Notes: generated by a model from the letters alone, not told the origin. A stretch of 64,000 bases of DNA from Leifsonia xyli (GCA_001647635.1 CP014761.1:1426001-1490000); one strand, 5' to 3'; shown: positions 49,831 through 60,701, counted from the stretch's first letter. Made by a program: numbers and translations.

Positions 49831-50661
49831 TCACGGAATCGGCGTCGGCGTGACGCCGAACGGCGCGAGACCGGCCGCACCGCCGTCCGCCGCGGTGAGC
49901 ACCCAGATGCCGTTCTCGTGCACGGCGATGCTGTGCTCCCAATGCGCTGCGGCCGAGCCGTCCTCGGTGGCGACGGTCCAGCCGTCGTCCTTCACGTAGG
50001 TCTCCTGGTCGCCCAGGACCACCATCGGCTCGATCGCCACGACCAGGCCGGGACGGACCTCCGGGCCCTTCGCCCGCACCCGGTAGTTGAACACAGGGGG
50101 CTCCTCATGCATCCGCCGGCCGATGCCGTGGCCGATGTAGTCGGTCAGAATGCCGTACTCGCCCTCCGAGAGGATGAAGTCCTCGATGGCCTCCCCCACC
50201 TCGTTGAGGTAGCGGGCCTGGGCCAGCGTCGCGATGCCGCGCCAGAGCGACCGCTCCGTGACGTCGGAGAGGCGCTGCCGCTCCTCCACGCGCTCCGGAT
50301 GCGCCGGGTCGGGCAGCACGAACGTGCGCGCCGCGTCCCCGTTCCAGCCGCCCAGGATGGCTCCGCTGTCGACCGACAGGATGTCACCCGGCTCGAGCAC
50401 TCGGCCGCCGGGGATGCCGTGCACCACCTCGTCATTCACCGACGCGCAGATCGTGTGGTGGTAACCCGGCTCCAATTTGAAGTTCGACGCGCCGCCCGCC
50501 TCGACGATCGCCCGCTCGGCGAGCGTGTCGAGCTCGAGCGTCGTGATTCCCGGCGCCACCGCGGCCGCGACCGCGTCGAGCGACGCCGCCGTCGCCCGAC
50601 CCGGAGCGACCATGTCGCGCAGCTGGGCGGGCGTCTTGTAGATCGACCTCTTGAACTTCAT
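49831..50661 (-). CDS. map: Methionine aminopeptidase, type I
   Basis: It removes the initiator Met. The 276 residues from ATG 50661 contain the metal ligands: Asp pair in DSGAILGGWNGDAARTF, His in GHGIG, Glu in IEPMVV and in HWEHSIAVHENG. No clear SD is visible, but it starts 14 bp after the adk stop. It ends with a short Pro/Thr tail. Confidence 0.95.
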   Translation of the reverse strand: MKFKRSIYKTPAQLRDMVAPGRATAASLDAVAAAVAPGITTLELDTLAERAIVEAGGASNFKLEPGYHHTICASVNDEVVHGIPGGRVLEPGDILSVDSGAILGGWNGDAARTFVLPDPAHPERVEERQRLSDVTERSLWRGIATLAQARYLNEVGEAIEDFILSEGEYGILTDYIGHGIGRRMHEEPPVFNYRVRAKGPEVRPGLVVAIEPMVVLGDQETYVKDDGWTVATEDGSAAAHWEHSIAVHENGIWVLTAADGGAAGLAPFGVTPTPIP

Positions 50662-50675
50662 CGAGAGGAGGGCCG

Positions 50676-51290
50676 TCAGGCCACGGACTCGCCGGTGGAC
50701 GCACCGGCGACCGGGTGGATGCCGCGCTCGGCCAGAGCCGCCGCGACCCGCTCGGCGACCTCGTCGATTCCGCCCAGGCCGTCGACCGGGACGAGCAGTC
50801 CGCGCTCGCGGTACACGTCGATCAGCGGGGACGTCTCGCGCACGTAGACCTCCTGGCGGTGGCGGATCGCCTCCTCCGAGTCGTCGGCACGTCCCTGCTC
50901 CTGCGCGCGCTTCGTGAGGCGCTGGACGATCTCGTCCTGGTCCGCCGTCAGCTGGATCACGGCGTCGAGCTTCTGTCCGTCGCCGGCCAGCAGCTGGTCG
51001 AGGTACTCGACCTGCGCGAGCGTGCGCGGGTAGCCGTCGAGCAGGAAGCCGTTCACAGCGTCGTCCTCGCGCAGCCGGTCGGCGACCAGCTGGTTGGTGA
51101 GGCTGTCGGGCACGTAGTCGCCGGCATCCACGATGGCCTTGACCTGCTTGCCGAGCTCGGTCTCGTTCTTGATGTTGGCCCGGAAGATGTCGCCCGTGGA
51201 GATGTCGGGGATCCCGTAGGTGGTGGTGATGCGGGAGGCCTGTGTGCCCTTGCCCGCTCCGGGGGGACCGACGATCAGCATTCGGGTCAA
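50676..51290 (-). CDS. adk: Adenylate kinase
   Basis: It interconverts AMP+ATP and 2 ADP. 204 residues from TTG 51290 (start [16 protein letters not shown]), overlapping the secY stop by 4 bp with GAAGG 9 nt upstream; the ATG at 51281 would have no SD at normal distance. P-loop GPPGAGKGT near 8-16 and LLDGYPRT near 85. The lid is short, without zinc cysteines. Product follows the secY-adk-map order common in Gram-positives. Confidence 0.94.
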   Translation of the reverse strand: MTRMLIVGPPGAGKGTQASRITTTYGIPDISTGDIFRANIKNETELGKQVKAIVDAGDYVPDSLTNQLVADRLREDDAVNGFLLDGYPRTLAQVEYLDQLLAGDGQKLDAVIQLTADQDEIVQRLTKRAQEQGRADDSEEAIRHRQEVYVRETSPLIDVYRERGLLVPVDGLGGIDEVAERVAAALAERGIHPVAGASTGESVA

Positions 51291-52609
51291 CGCAGAAGCC
51301 CTTCGTAATGCCGCTGCTGGAGCTGGGAGTCGATCTGCTTGACCGTCTCCAGCCCGACACCGACGATGATCAGGATGGACGTGCCGCCGAACATGAAGTT
51401 CTGGCTCGCGCCGATCAGCGCGAACGCGACCAGCGGAATCAGCGCGATGATGCCGAGGTAGAACGAGCCGGGCAGCGTGACGCGGGTGAGCACGTAGTCC
51501 AGGTACTCCGCCGTCGGACGGCCTGCGCGGATGCCCGGGATGAAGCCGCCGTACTTCTTCATGTTGTCCGCGACCTCCTCCGGGTTGAAGGTGATGGCGA
51601 CGTAGAAGTACGTGAAGCCCACGATCAGGAGGAAGTACAGGAGCATGTAGAGCGGGTGGTCGCCCTTGGTGAGGTAGTTCGTGATCCAGGTGACCCACGG
51701 CGCCGGGGCCTTGCCCGCGGCCGGCTGGTTGAACTGCGCGATCAGGGCCGGCAGGTACAGCAGCGACGAGGCGAAGATGACGGGAACGACGCCGGCCATG
51801 TTGACCTTGATCGGGATGTACGTGTTGTTGCCGCCGTACGTGCGCCGCCCGACCATGCGCTTCGCGTACTGCACGGGGATGCGCCGCTGCGACTGCTCGA
51901 CGAAGACGACGCCCATGACGATGAGCAGACCGATCGCGATCACGACCAAGAGGATCTCGATGCCCTGCGACTGGCCGACCGCCCAGAGCGAGGACGGGAA
52001 CTGCGCGGCGATCGAGGTGAAGATGAGGAGCGACATGCCGTTGCCGATGCCGCGCTCGGTGACGAGCTCGCCCATCCACATGATGAGGCCCGTACCGGCG
52101 GTCATGGTGATGACCATGAGCATGATCGCGTACCAGGAGTCGTCCGTGATGAGCTGCGTGCACTGCGAGACGGCGGTGGTGCCGAACAGCGCGCCGCTGC
52201 GGGCGACGGTGATCAGGGTCGTCGACTGGAGGACGCCCAGCGCGATCGTGAGGTAACGCGTGTACTGCGTGAGCTTGGCCTGACCGGCCTGACCCTCCTT
52301 GTAGAGGGTCTCGAAGCGCGGGATGACCACGCGCAGCAGCTGCACGATGATCGACGCGGTGATGTACGGCATGATGCCGAGCGCGAAGATCGAGAGCTTG
52401 AGCAGGGCGCCGCCGGAGAACAGGTTCACCAGCGAGTAGAGACCCGAGGTGTCCTGGTTGGCGTTCAGACATGTCTGGACGTTGCCGAAGTCGACGAACG
52501 GCGCGGGGATGAACGACCCCAGCCGGAACAGGGCGATGATCGCCAGGGTGAAGAGGATCTTCTTCCGAAGGTCCGGGGTGCGGAAGATCCGCGCAACGGC
52601 GCTAAACAA
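51287..52609 (-). CDS. secY: Protein translocase subunit SecY
   Basis: The 440-residue channel subunit has ten membrane helices. Conserved segments: [58 protein letters not shown]-type [11 protein letters not shown] and [23 protein letters not shown]. Encoded 76 bp after rplO, in a gap that holds a strong hairpin, so it may also have its own promoter. Confidence 0.97.
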   Translation of the reverse strand: MFSAVARIFRTPDLRKKILFTLAIIALFRLGSFIPAPFVDFGNVQTCLNANQDTSGLYSLVNLFSGGALLKLSIFALGIMPYITASIIVQLLRVVIPRFETLYKEGQAGQAKLTQYTRYLTIALGVLQSTTLITVARSGALFGTTAVSQCTQLITDDSWYAIMLMVITMTAGTGLIMWMGELVTERGIGNGMSLLIFTSIAAQFPSSLWAVGQSQGIEILLVVIAIGLLIVMGVVFVEQSQRRIPVQYAKRMVGRRTYGGNNTYIPIKVNMAGVVPVIFASSLLYLPALIAQFNQPAAGKAPAPWVTWITNYLTKGDHPLYMLLYFLLIVGFTYFYVAITFNPEEVADNMKKYGGFIPGIRAGRPTAEYLDYVLTRVTLPGSFYLGIIALIPLVAFALIGASQNFMFGGTSILIIVGVGLETVKQIDSQLQQRHYEGLLR

Positions 52610-52635
52610 ACCTGCGTCCTGCTTTCCTAAGAGTC

Positions 52636-52667
52636 AGTCGGGTGGCCGGTTTCCCGGCCACCCGACT
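52636..52667 (-). terminator. Strong hairpin between rplO and secY
   Basis: 14-bp perfect stem (52636-52649 and 52654-52667) with a GAAA tetraloop in the minus-strand RNA (GNRA type). It lies directly after the rplO stop and before secY; no U run follows. Either a partial terminator setting secY level or an RNA-stability element. Confidence 0.7.
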
Positions 52668-52685
52668 CGACTGCTGTACGGATGG

Positions 52686-53363
52686 CTACTTGACGGAACC
52701 ACCAGCGGCGACGATCTTCTGCTCGGCAGAGCCGGAGACCTTGTCGACCGCAACGTTCAGCTTAACCGCAATGTCCCCGTTGCCGAGAACCTTGACCTTT
52801 TCGTTCTTGCGAACGGCGCCCTTGAGGACGAGGTCGGCGACGGTGACGTCACCGCCCGACGGGTAGAGCTCCGCGAGCTTCTCCAGGTTCACGACCTGGT
52901 ACTCGACGCGGAACGGGTTCTTGAACCCGCGCAGCTTCGGCGCACGCATGTGCAGCGGAAGCTGACCGCCCTGGAAGCCCGGGCGCACCTGGTAGCGCGC
53001 CTTGGTTCCCTTGGTACCGCGGCCGGCCGTCTTGCCCTTCGAGCCCTCACCGCGTCCGACGCGGGTCCGGTCCTTCTTGGCACCGGCGGCGGGACGCAGG
53101 TGGTGCACCTTCAGGACCTGCTCGCGGGGCTCCGCGACGTCCTTCTTGGCGGCGGCCTTCTTCGCCGGCTTGGCGGCGACGGTGTCGTCGGCCTTGTCGG
53201 CGGCGGCGGCCTTGTCGGCAGCCTTGGCCGGAGCCTTCTTGGCGGGCGCCTTCTTCTCGGCTGCCGGCTTGTCGGCGGCGGCCTTGGCCGGAGCCTTCTT
53301 GGCGGGCGCCTTCTTCGGGGTCGCCGTCTCGGCGGCCTCGGTGGTGGCCTTCTCGTCAGCCAT
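52686..53363 (-). CDS. rplO: 50S ribosomal protein L15 with basic N-terminal extension
   Basis: 225 residues, about 75 more than normal. The core starts near 84 ([33 protein letters not shown]). The first 80 are Lys/Ala/Pro repeats ([13 protein letters not shown], twice) ending AEPREQV, and are probably disordered and RNA-binding. A 36-bp direct nucleotide repeat encodes part of this. Its ATG overlaps the rpmD stop by 1 base. Confidence 0.96.
   Translation of the reverse strand: MADEKATTEAAETATPKKAPAKKAPAKAAADKPAAEKKAPAKKAPAKAADKAAAADKADDTVAAKPAKKAAAKKDVAEPREQVLKVHHLRPAAGAKKDRTRVGRGEGSKGKTAGRGTKGTKARYQVRPGFQGGQLPLHMRAPKLRGFKNPFRVEYQVVNLEKLAELYPSGGDVTVADLVLKGAVRKNEKVKVLGNGDIAVKLNVAVDKVSGSAEQKIVAAGGSVK
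53221..53316. repeat. 36-bp direct repeat inside rplO extension
   Basis: Identical 36-bp copies at 53221-53256 and 53281-53316, exactly 60 bp apart and in frame, encoding the [12 protein letters not shown] unit. The exact nucleotide identity indicates recent duplication or gene conversion; copy number could vary between strains. Confidence 0.9.
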
Positions 53364-53548
53364 TAGTCGATCTCCTCAACCTTCACCAGGTGAGCGACGG
53401 TGTTGACGTACCCGCGGTTCTGCGGGTTGTCCTCGCGGACGACGACGTCACCGATGCGCTTCAGACCCAGGCTGCGCAGGGTGTCGCGCTGGTTCTGCTT
53501 CTCGCTCACTTTGGACTTGATCTGCGTGATTTTCAGACGCGCAGCCAT
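53363..53548 (-). CDS. rpmD: 50S ribosomal protein L30
   Basis: 61 residues: [24 protein letters not shown], then [34 protein letters not shown], complete L30. Overlaps rpsE (ATGA-type) and rplO by one base each. Confidence 0.97.
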   Translation of the reverse strand: MAARLKITQIKSKVSEKQNQRDTLRSLGLKRIGDVVVREDNPQNRGYVNTVAHLVKVEEID

Positions 53549-54270
53549 CAGGCACCTGCCTTCGCGGTTGCGGCGGCCTCGGCCAGCGCTGCCTCGGTGC
53601 GAAGCAGGCGCGCCGGGGCGACCTGGTCGTAGTCGAGGCCACGGCGGGCGGCCACGGCACGGGGCTCCTCGAGCTGCTTGAGCGCCTCGACGGTCGCGTG
53701 CACGATGTTGATCGTGTTGGACGATCCGAGCGACTTGCTCAGGACATCGTGGATGCCGGCGCACTCGAGCACGGCGCGGACCGGACCACCGGCGATAACA
53801 CCGGTACCGGCAGCGGCCGGACGCAGGAGGACCACACCGGCGGCGGCCTCACCCTGCACCGGGTGCGGGATGGTGTTGCCGACGCGCGGGACGCGGAAGA
53901 AGTTCTTCTTCGCCTCCTCGACGCCCTTCGAGATCGCCAGCGGCACCTCACGGGCCTTGCCGTAGCCGACGCCCACCAGGCCGTTGCCGTCGCCGACGAC
54001 CACGAGAGCGGTGAAGCTGAAGCGACGACCGCCCTTCACGACCTTGGAGACGCGGTTGATGGTGACGACGCGCTCCAGGAACTGGCTCTTGTCGGCGTCA
54101 CGGCTGCCGCGGTCACCACGGCCCTGGTTGCGGTCGCGACCGCCACGGCGGGGCTCGCGCTCACCGCGACCGGTGGTGTTGTTGTCGGTGGACGCAGCGG
54201 TCTCGACCGGCTGCGCGCTGTCCGTTACCTGATCGGCCACGGTCTGCTCCTTGTTGTTCTCGTCGCTCAC
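53548..54270 (-). CDS. rpsE: 30S ribosomal protein S5
   Basis: 240 residues. The N-terminal 60 are a Gln/Asn/Arg/Gly-rich extension ([22 protein letters not shown]); the core has [39 protein letters not shown] and [30 protein letters not shown]. Overlaps rplR by 4 bp and rpmD by 1. Confidence 0.97.
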   Translation of the reverse strand: MSDENNKEQTVADQVTDSAQPVETAASTDNNTTGRGEREPRRGGRDRNQGRGDRGSRDADKSQFLERVVTINRVSKVVKGGRRFSFTALVVVGDGNGLVGVGYGKAREVPLAISKGVEEAKKNFFRVPRVGNTIPHPVQGEAAAGVVLLRPAAAGTGVIAGGPVRAVLECAGIHDVLSKSLGSSNTINIVHATVEALKQLEEPRAVAARRGLDYDQVAPARLLRTEAALAEAAATAKAGA

Positions 54271-54638
54271 AGGTTCAGTCCGCCCTCTCGAGCGCCCTCG
54301 GCGACAGCGGCGACGCGGCCGGCGTACTTGCTGCCTCCGCGGTCGAACACGACGGCCTCGACACCGGCGCTCTTCGCGCGCTCGGCCACGAGCTCGCCGA
54401 CCTTGCGGGCCTTGGCGGTCTTGTCACCGTCGAAGGTGCGGAGGTCCGCCTCCATGGTCGACGCGAAGGCCAGCGTGTGACCCTGCGCGTCGTCGACGAC
54501 CTGCACGAAGACGTGGCGGGCCGAACGGGTGACGACCAGGCGCGGACGGACCGCGGTGCCCTCGATCTTCTTGCGAAGGCGGGTGTGACGGCGGTCGCGA
54601 GCGGCCGCCTTGCTCTTTCCTCTGGTACCCAGAGCCAT
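54267..54638 (-). CDS. rplR: 50S ribosomal protein L18
   Basis: 123 residues: [35 protein letters not shown] and [26 protein letters not shown] bind 5S rRNA. Two bases after rplF; 4-bp overlap with rpsE. Confidence 0.97.
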   Translation of the reverse strand: MALGTRGKSKAAARDRRHTRLRKKIEGTAVRPRLVVTRSARHVFVQVVDDAQGHTLAFASTMEADLRTFDGDKTAKARKVGELVAERAKSAGVEAVVFDRGGSKYAGRVAAVAEGAREGGLNL

Positions 54639-54640
54639 GA

Positions 54641-55177
54641 TTACTTACCAGCCTTTCCGGCCTTGCGACGAACGACCTCGCCGGCGTAACGCACACCCTT
54701 GCCCTTGTAGGGCTCGGGCTTGCGGATCTTGCGGATGTTCGCGGCGACCTCGCCGACGGCCTGCTTGTCGATCCCGGCCACGGTGAGGCGGTTGTTGCCC
54801 TCGACCGTGAACGTGATCCCGGCCGGCGGCTCGACGGTCACCGGGTGCGAGAAGCCGAGCGCGAACTCGACGGCCGCACCCTTCTGCACGACGCGGTAAC
54901 CGGTGCCGACGATCTCCAGGCCCTTGGAGTAGCCCTGGGTGACGCCGATGATCTGGTTGTTGATGAGCGTGCGGGTCAGGCCGTGGAGCGAACGCGACTC
55001 GCGCTCGTCGTCCGGACGGGTGACGAGGACCTGGTTCTCCTCGAGCTTGACCTCGATCGGGTTCGCGACGGTGAGGCTCAGCTCACCCTTCGGGCCCTTG
55101 ACGGTGACGGCCTGGCCGTCGATCTTCACATCGACTCCGGTCGGGATGTCGATGGGCAGTCTTCCAATACGCGACAT
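54641..55177 (-). CDS. rplF: 50S ribosomal protein L6
   Basis: 178 residues: [33 protein letters not shown] and the end [29 protein letters not shown] are L6 signatures. Follows rpsH by 6 bp. Confidence 0.98.
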   Translation of the reverse strand: MSRIGRLPIDIPTGVDVKIDGQAVTVKGPKGELSLTVANPIEVKLEENQVLVTRPDDERESRSLHGLTRTLINNQIIGVTQGYSKGLEIVGTGYRVVQKGAAVEFALGFSHPVTVEPPAGITFTVEGNNRLTVAGIDKQAVGEVAANIRKIRKPEPYKGKGVRYAGEVVRRKAGKAGK

Positions 55178-55183
55178 GGCGGA

Positions 55184-55582
55184 TTACCACACGTAGGCGA
55201 GGACTTCCCCACCCACGCCCTTCTTCTCAGCCTGGCGGTCCGTGAGCAGACCGGAGGAGGTGGACAGGATGGCGACACCGAGCCCGCCGAGCACCTTGGG
55301 GAGCTCCGTGGACTTCGCGTAGACGCGAAGGCCGGGCTTGGACACGCGCTTGATACCGGCGATGGAACGCTCGCGGTTCGGACCGAACTTGAGGTTCAGG
55401 GTCAGCGTCTTGCCGACGCGCGCGTCGGTGACGTCCCAGCCTGCGATGTAGCCCTCGTTGGTGAGGATCTCGGCAATGTGGGCCTTGAGCTTCGAGTGCG
55501 GCATCGACACGGTGTCGTGGTGAGCCGAGTTCGCGTTGCGCAGTCTGGTCAGCATGTCTGCGACCGGATCTGTCATGGTCAT
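55184..55582 (-). CDS. rpsH: 30S ribosomal protein S8
   Basis: 132 residues. The first ATG at 55582 has AAGGA 8 nt upstream, better placed than the second ATG at 55576. [29 protein letters not shown] and [28 protein letters not shown] match S8. The 103-bp gap before it, after rplE, is where rpsN is normally found. Confidence 0.97.
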   Translation of the reverse strand: MTMTDPVADMLTRLRNANSAHHDTVSMPHSKLKAHIAEILTNEGYIAGWDVTDARVGKTLTLNLKFGPNRERSIAGIKRVSKPGLRVYAKSTELPKVLGGLGVAILSTSSGLLTDRQAEKKGVGGEVLAYVW

Positions 55583-55649
55583 TTCGGTTTTTCCTTACGG
55601 ATCACCAGGTTTCGTTCAGCCGTTACACGACTGACGACCTGTGGTGGAA

Positions 55650-55676
55650 GCGGGCCGGCCAAGGCGGCCGGCCCGC
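55650..55676 (-). other. GC-rich hairpin between rplE and rpsH
   Basis: 11-bp perfect stem (55650-55660 and 55666-55676) with a 5-nt loop, at the position that rpsN occupies in most spc operons. No U tract; probably attenuator-like or stability element. Confidence 0.6.
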
Positions 55677-55685
55677 GGGTGGGCC

Positions 55686-56273
55686 TTAGTTGGCCGCGTC
55701 GTTCGAACGGAACGGGAAGCCGAGCTGCTTGAGCAGCGCGCGGCCCTCCTCGTCGTTCTTGGCGGTGGTCACCACAGTGATGTCCATGCCGCGGACGCGG
55801 TCGATGCGGTCCTGGTTGATCTCGTGGAACATCGACTGCTCCGTGAGACCGAACGTGTAGTTGCCGTTCCCGTCGAACTGCTTGTCCGAGAGACCGCGGA
55901 AGTCGCGGATACGGGGCAGGGCGAGCGAGAGGAGGCGGTCGAGGAACTCCCACATCCGGTCGCCGCGCAGCGTGACGTGCGCACCGATCGGCTGGCCCTC
56001 GCGCAGCTTGAACTGCGCGATGGACTTGCGGGCCTTCGTGACCTGCGGCTTCTGGCCGGTGATGAGGGTGAGGTCGTTGACCGCGCCGTCGATCACCTTG
56101 CCGTCACGAGCCGCCTCGCCGACACCCATGTTGACGACGATCTTCACCAGACCGGGCACCTGGTGCACGTTGGTGAAGCCGAAGTCGCCCTGGAGCTGCT
56201 TGGCGATCTCGTTCTTGTACTTCTGCTTGAGGCGGGGCTGGATTTTGCCAGTCTCCACTGCAGTGTCGGTCAT
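55686..56273 (-). CDS. rplE: 50S ribosomal protein L5
   Basis: 195 residues: [58 protein letters not shown] and [27 protein letters not shown] are L5 motifs that bind 5S rRNA. Overlaps rplX by 1 bp. Confidence 0.98.
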   Translation of the reverse strand: MTDTAVETGKIQPRLKQKYKNEIAKQLQGDFGFTNVHQVPGLVKIVVNMGVGEAARDGKVIDGAVNDLTLITGQKPQVTKARKSIAQFKLREGQPIGAHVTLRGDRMWEFLDRLLSLALPRIRDFRGLSDKQFDGNGNYTFGLTEQSMFHEINQDRIDRVRGMDITVVTTAKNDEEGRALLKQLGFPFRSNDAAN

Positions 56274-56632
56274 TACAGGTCCTTACCAGACTTCTTGGCG
56301 TAGCGAACGCGGACCGTCTTGGTGACGCCGTCCTTCGTGACGCTCTCTTCGCGGAAGCCGACGCGGGTCGGCTTCTTGGTCTCGGGGTCGACCAGGGCCA
56401 CGTTCGAGACGTGGATCGGGGCCTCGTGGGTCTCGATGCCGCCGGTCTTCGTGCCACGCTGCGTCTGGCCGACGCGCACGTGCTTGGTCACGAAGTTGAC
56501 GCCCTCGACGATCACGCGGTTCTGCTCGACGAGAACCTCGATGACCTTGCCCTGCTTGCCACGGTCACCACCGCGGGCCTGCGTGCGGCCCGAGATGACC
56601 TGGACCAGGTCGCCCTTCTTGATGTTCGCCAT
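56273..56632 (-). CDS. rplX: 50S ribosomal protein L24
   Basis: 119 residues: [50 protein letters not shown] is the KOW-domain L24 core. Three bases after rplN. Confidence 0.97.
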   Translation of the reverse strand: MANIKKGDLVQVISGRTQARGGDRGKQGKVIEVLVEQNRVIVEGVNFVTKHVRVGQTQRGTKTGGIETHEAPIHVSNVALVDPETKKPTRVGFREESVTKDGVTKTVRVRYAKKSGKDL

Positions 56633-56635
56633 GGG

Positions 56636-57004
56636 TTACAGCACCTCCGGTGCGAGCGAGATGATCTTCATGAACTTCTTGTCGCGGAGCTCGCGGCCGA
56701 CCGGTCCGAAGATACGGGTACCGCGGGGGTCACCGTCGTTCTTCAGGATGACCGCGGCGTTCTCGTCGAACTTGATGTAGGAGCCGTCCGGGCGGCGGGT
56801 GTTCTTGCGAACACGAACCACGACCGCCTTGACGACGTCGCCCTTCTTGACGTTCCCACCCGGGATCGCGTCCTTGACCGTGGCGACGATGACGTCGCCG
56901 AGGCCGGCGTAGCGACGGCTGGAGCCGCCGAGCACGCGGATCGCGAGGAGCTCCTTGGCGCCGGTGTTGTCGGCGACCTTGAGTCGGGATTCCTGCTGGA
57001 TCAC
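56636..57004 (-). CDS. rplN: 50S ribosomal protein L14
   Basis: 122 residues: [64 protein letters not shown], then [25 protein letters not shown], complete L14. Overlaps rpsQ by 4 bp. Confidence 0.98.
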   Translation of the reverse strand: MIQQESRLKVADNTGAKELLAIRVLGGSSRRYAGLGDVIVATVKDAIPGGNVKKGDVVKAVVVRVRKNTRRPDGSYIKFDENAAVILKNDGDPRGTRIFGPVGRELRDKKFMKIISLAPEVL

Positions 57005-57306
57005 TTGGCCTTCTCCAGAATCTCAACCAGGCGCCAGCGCTTGCTGGCGCTCAGGGGACGGGTCTCGTTGATGAGAACGAGGTCGCCGATGCCGGCGGTG
57101 TTGTTCTCGTCGTGCGCCTTCACCTTGGAGGTGCGGCGGATGACCTTGCCGTACAGGGGGTGCTTCACGCGGTCCTCGACCTCGACGACGATGGTCTTGT
57201 CCATCTTGTCGCTGACGACGTAGCCGCGGCGGGCCTTGCGGTATCCGCGGACGATGGCCTCGTCGGCCGTCGACTCCGCGGCCGCGGCCTTGGTGGTCTC
57301 AGCCAT
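57001..57306 (-). CDS. rpsQ: 30S ribosomal protein S17
   Basis: 101 residues. The conserved core begins near 26 ([45 protein letters not shown]), following a short Ala/Glu-rich N-terminal extension. Overlaps rpmC by 1 bp. Confidence 0.97.
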   Translation of the reverse strand: MAETTKAAAAESTADEAIVRGYRKARRGYVVSDKMDKTIVVEVEDRVKHPLYGKVIRRTSKVKAHDENNTAGIGDLVLINETRPLSASKRWRLVEILEKAK

Positions 57307-57632
57307 TACTTGGCCTCCTCATTCGTGGTGTCCTCGGCCTCGGCGGCCGGGGCCGCCTTCTTCGCACGGGACTTCTTCTCAGCCTTGGGCGCGGCCTCGG
57401 CCGGAGCCGGGGTCGCCCGGATCCCGAGCTCGCGCTCGCGGATCACGGTGTAGATGCGAGCGATGTCGCGCTTCACGGCGCGCAGGCGGCCGTGGCTCTC
57501 CAGCTGGCCGGTGGCCGACTGGAAGCGCAGGTTGAACAGCTCTTCCTTGGCCTTCTTCAGCTCGTCGACGAGACGCTCGTCTTCGAAGGTGTCGAGCTCG
57601 CTCGAGGCAAGCTCCTTGGAACCGATCGCCAT
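57306..57632 (-). CDS. rpmC: 50S ribosomal protein L29
   Basis: 108 residues: the L29 helix-turn-helix core is 1-75 ([65 protein letters not shown]); the rest is an Ala/Pro/Lys/Glu tail ([20 protein letters not shown]). ATG 57632 overlaps the rplP stop by 1 bp. Confidence 0.97.
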   Translation of the reverse strand: MAIGSKELASSELDTFEDERLVDELKKAKEELFNLRFQSATGQLESHGRLRAVKRDIARIYTVIRERELGIRATPAPAEAAPKAEKKSRAKKAAPAAEAEDTTNEEAK

Positions 57633-58051
57633 TATGCGTCGCCCTCCTCGCGCTTGATGATGCGTGCCTTGAGGGGCAGCTTGTGGATTGCACGGGTCAT
57701 GGCCTCGCGAGCGAGCTGCTCGGAGACTCCGGAGACCTCGAAGAGGACGCGACCCGGCTTGACGTTCGCGACCCACCACTCGGGCGAACCCTTACCGGAA
57801 CCCATGCGGGTCTCGGCCGGCTTCTTCGTGAGCGGACGGTCGGGGTAGATGTTGATCCACACCTTGCCGCCACGCTTGATGTGACGCGTCATGGCGATAC
57901 GAGCGGACTCGATCTGACGGTTGGTCACATAAGCGGGGGTCAGGGCCTGGATGCCGAACTCGCCGAAGGAGACCTTCGTGCCACCGGTCGCCTGGCCGCT
58001 ACGGCCGGGGTGGTGCTGCTTGCGGTGCTTGACTCTGCGTGGGATCAACAT
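57632..58051 (-). CDS. rplP: 50S ribosomal protein L16
   Basis: 139 residues: [37 protein letters not shown] and [25 protein letters not shown] are L16 signatures; sits by the A/P-site region of 23S rRNA. Two bases after rpsC. Confidence 0.98.
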   Translation of the reverse strand: MLIPRRVKHRKQHHPGRSGQATGGTKVSFGEFGIQALTPAYVTNRQIESARIAMTRHIKRGGKVWINIYPDRPLTKKPAETRMGSGKGSPEWWVANVKPGRVLFEVSGVSEQLAREAMTRAIHKLPLKARIIKREEGDA

Positions 58052-58053
58052 GG

Positions 58054-58827
58054 TTATGCCTCAGCTCCTGCCGTGGCCGGCGCCGACTCGGTGGCGGGGG
58101 CGTTGCCCCGGCCGCCGCGACGCGGGCGGTCACGGTCGTTGCGCTCGCGCGACGGCTTCTGGTTGGCCTGCTCGCGAGCGAGTTCCTTGTTCGTGATGTC
58201 GCCCTTGTAGATCCACACCTTCACACCGATGCGACCGAAGGTGGTCTTGGCCTCGTAGAAGCCGTAGTCGATGTTGGCGCGGAGCGTGTGCAGCGGCACA
58301 CGACCCTCGCGGTAGAACTCCGAGCGGGACATCTCGGCGCCGCCGAGACGGCCGGACACCTGGATGCGGACACCCTTGGCGCCGGCGCGCTGCGCGCCCT
58401 GCAGACCCTTGCGCATCGCGCGGCGGAAGGCCACGCGGGCGGAGAGCTGCTCGGCGATGCCCTGCGCGACGAGCTGGGCGTCGGCCTCGGGGTTCTTGAC
58501 CTCGAGGATGTTCAGCTGGATCTGCTTGCCGGTGAGCTTCTCGAGATCGGCGCGGATGCGCTCGGCCTCGGCGCCACGACGACCGATCACGATGCCCGGG
58601 CGGGCGGTGTGGATGTCGACGCGGACGCGGTCACGGGTGCGCTCGATCTCGATGCGCGAGACTCCCGCGCGGTCGAGCGACGTCTGCAGCAGACGGCGGA
58701 TCTTGACGTCCTCGGCGAGGTAGTCGCTGTAACGCTGACCCGGCTTGGTGCTGTCCGAGAACCAACGCGACACGTGGTCGGTGGTGATGCCCAGACGGAA
58801 GCCGTACGGGTTGACTTTCTGGCCCAT
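58054..58827 (-). CDS. rpsC: 30S ribosomal protein S3
   Basis: 257 residues: [25 protein letters not shown] domain ([39 protein letters not shown]) and [24 protein letters not shown] short Arg/Ala-rich tail closes the protein. Overlaps rplV by 1 bp. Confidence 0.98.
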   Translation of the reverse strand: MGQKVNPYGFRLGITTDHVSRWFSDSTKPGQRYSDYLAEDVKIRRLLQTSLDRAGVSRIEIERTRDRVRVDIHTARPGIVIGRRGAEAERIRADLEKLTGKQIQLNILEVKNPEADAQLVAQGIAEQLSARVAFRRAMRKGLQGAQRAGAKGVRIQVSGRLGGAEMSRSEFYREGRVPLHTLRANIDYGFYEAKTTFGRIGVKVWIYKGDITNKELAREQANQKPSRERNDRDRPRRGGRGNAPATESAPATAGAEA

Positions 58828-59219
58828 TACTTGCTCGCCTTCTTCGTAGCCTTGGCGTCCTCGACCTCATCCGGCGTCGCGAGGACGATCGTGATGTGGC
58901 TGGTGCGCTTGTTGATGCGGAAGGCCCGACCCTGTGCTCGCGGCTGGAACCGCTTGAGGGTGGTGCCCTCGTCCACGAAGGCGCGGCTCACGTAGAGGTC
59001 CTGCTCGTCCAGGTAGGTGTTGCTCTGGTCGGCCTTGACTCGCGCGTTGGCGATGGCCGAGGCGACGAGCTTGTACACCGGCTCGCTCGCGCTCTGCGGC
59101 GCGAACTTCAGGATGGCCAGGGCCTCCTGGGCCTGCTTGCCGCGGATCAGGTTGACGACGCGGCGGGCCTTCATGGGGGTGACGCGGATGTGTCGCACGC
59201 GTGCGATCGACTCCACCAT
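58827..59219 (-). CDS. rplV: 50S ribosomal protein L22
   Basis: 130 residues: [34 protein letters not shown], with the exit-tunnel loop ([33 protein letters not shown]). 24 bp after rpsS. Confidence 0.98.
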   Translation of the reverse strand: MVESIARVRHIRVTPMKARRVVNLIRGKQAQEALAILKFAPQSASEPVYKLVASAIANARVKADQSNTYLDEQDLYVSRAFVDEGTTLKRFQPRAQGRAFRINKRTSHITIVLATPDEVEDAKATKKASK

Positions 59220-59243
59220 TTCTCTCCTCCTTACGTCGCCGCG

Positions 59244-59525
59244 TTAGCGGCGACGACCCTTCTTGTCGTCCTTCACGTGTCCACGGAAGGTGCGCGTCGG
59301 CGCGAACTCGCCGAGCTTGTGACCGACCATGGTCTCGGTGACGAACACCGGGATGTGCTTGCGACCGTCGTGCACCGCGATGGTGTGACCCAGCATGGCC
59401 GGGACGATCATCGAGCGGCGCGACCAGGTCTTGATCACGTTCTTGCTGTTGGCCTCGTTCGCGGCGACCACCTTGCGAAACAGGTGCTCGTCGACGAAGG
59501 GGCCCTTCTTGAGACTGCGTGGCAT
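59244..59525 (-). CDS. rpsS: 30S ribosomal protein S19
   Basis: 93 residues: [24 protein letters not shown] and [51 protein letters not shown]. 12 bp after rplB. Confidence 0.98.
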   Translation of the reverse strand: MPRSLKKGPFVDEHLFRKVVAANEANSKNVIKTWSRRSMIVPAMLGHTIAVHDGRKHIPVFVTETMVGHKLGEFAPTRTFRGHVKDDKKGRRR

Positions 59526-59537
59526 CTTCTCGAACTC

Positions 59538-60377
59538 CTACTTGCGCTTCTTGCCGGCGTTACGGCGGCGGACGATGAGCTTGTCGCTTTCCTTGTTGGG
59601 GTGGCGCGTACGGCCTTCCTTCTGACCCCACGGGCTGACCGGGTGGCGACCACCGGAGGTCTTGCCCTCACCACCACCGTGCGGGTGGTCGATCGGGTTC
59701 ATCGCGACACCGCGGACGGTCGGGCGGACGCCCTTCCAGCGCATGCGGCCGGCCTTGCCCCAGTTGATGTTCGACTGCTCGGCGTTGCCGACCTCGCCGA
59801 TCGTGGCGCGGCAGCGCGCGTCCACGTTGCGGACCTCGCCCGAGGGGAGGCGCAGCTGGGCGTAGGGGCCGTCCTTCGCGACGAGACGGACCGAGGCTCC
59901 GGCGGAGCGGGCCATCTTGGCGCCGCCGCCCGGCTTCAGCTCGATCGCGTGCACGACGGTACCGGTCGGGATGTTGCGCAGCGGCAGGTTGTTGCCCGGC
60001 TTGATGTCCGAGCCCGGGCCCGACTCGACGACGTCGCCCTGCTTGAGGCCGGCCGGCGCCAGGATGTAGCGCTTGGTGCCGTCCACGAAGTGCAGGAGCG
60101 CGATGCGCGCGGTGCGGTTCGGGTCGTACTCGATGTGCGCGACCTTGGCGTCGACGCCGTCCTTGTCGTTGCGACGGAAGTCGATCACGCGGTACTGGCG
60201 CTTGTGGCCACCACCGATGTGACGGGTCGTGATGCGGCCCTGGTTGTTGCGGCCACCGGTCTTCGACAGCGGACGGAGAAGGGACTTCTCCGGCGTCGAG
60301 CGGGTGATCTCGGCGAAGTCGGCGACCGAGGAGCCGCGACGACCGGGGGTCGTGGGCTTGTAGTTACGAATAGCCAT
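59538..60377 (-). CDS. rplB: 50S ribosomal protein L2
   Basis: 279 residues: [43 protein letters not shown], and the conserved [29 protein letters not shown] with the His needed for peptidyl-transferase-centre assembly. 24 bp after rplW. Confidence 0.98.
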   Translation of the reverse strand: MAIRNYKPTTPGRRGSSVADFAEITRSTPEKSLLRPLSKTGGRNNQGRITTRHIGGGHKRQYRVIDFRRNDKDGVDAKVAHIEYDPNRTARIALLHFVDGTKRYILAPAGLKQGDVVESGPGSDIKPGNNLPLRNIPTGTVVHAIELKPGGGAKMARSAGASVRLVAKDGPYAQLRLPSGEVRNVDARCRATIGEVGNAEQSNINWGKAGRMRWKGVRPTVRGVAMNPIDHPHGGGEGKTSGGRHPVSPWGQKEGRTRHPNKESDKLIVRRRNAGKKRK

Positions 60378-60401
60378 GTCTGTTTTCCTCTAGTCCTTCG
60401 C

Positions 60402-60701
60402 TCAGCCGACGGCCGTGAAGATGTCGATGGAACCGGACTTCAGCGTGACGATGGCGCGCTTGGTGTCCTTGCGCTTGCCGATGCCGAAGCGGGTGCGACG
60501 GGTCTTGCCCTGACGGTTCAGGGTGTTGATCGACGCGACCTCGACCTTGAAGATCGACTCGATGGCGAGCTTGATCTCGGTCTTGTTCGAACGCGGGTCG
60601 ACGATGAACGTGTACTTGCCCTCGTCGATCAGGCCGTAGCTCTTCTCGGAGACGACCGGGGCGATGATGATGTCGCGCGGGTCCTTGTTGACGGCGGCCA
60701 T
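60402..60701 (-). CDS. rplW: 50S ribosomal protein L23
   Basis: 99 residues: [67 protein letters not shown]; docking site of trigger factor and SRP at the exit tunnel. Overlaps rplD by 1 bp. Confidence 0.98.
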   Translation of the reverse strand: MAAVNKDPRDIIIAPVVSEKSYGLIDEGKYTFIVDPRSNKTEIKLAIESIFKVEVASINTLNRQGKTRRTRFGIGKRKDTKRAIVTLKSGSIDIFTAVG

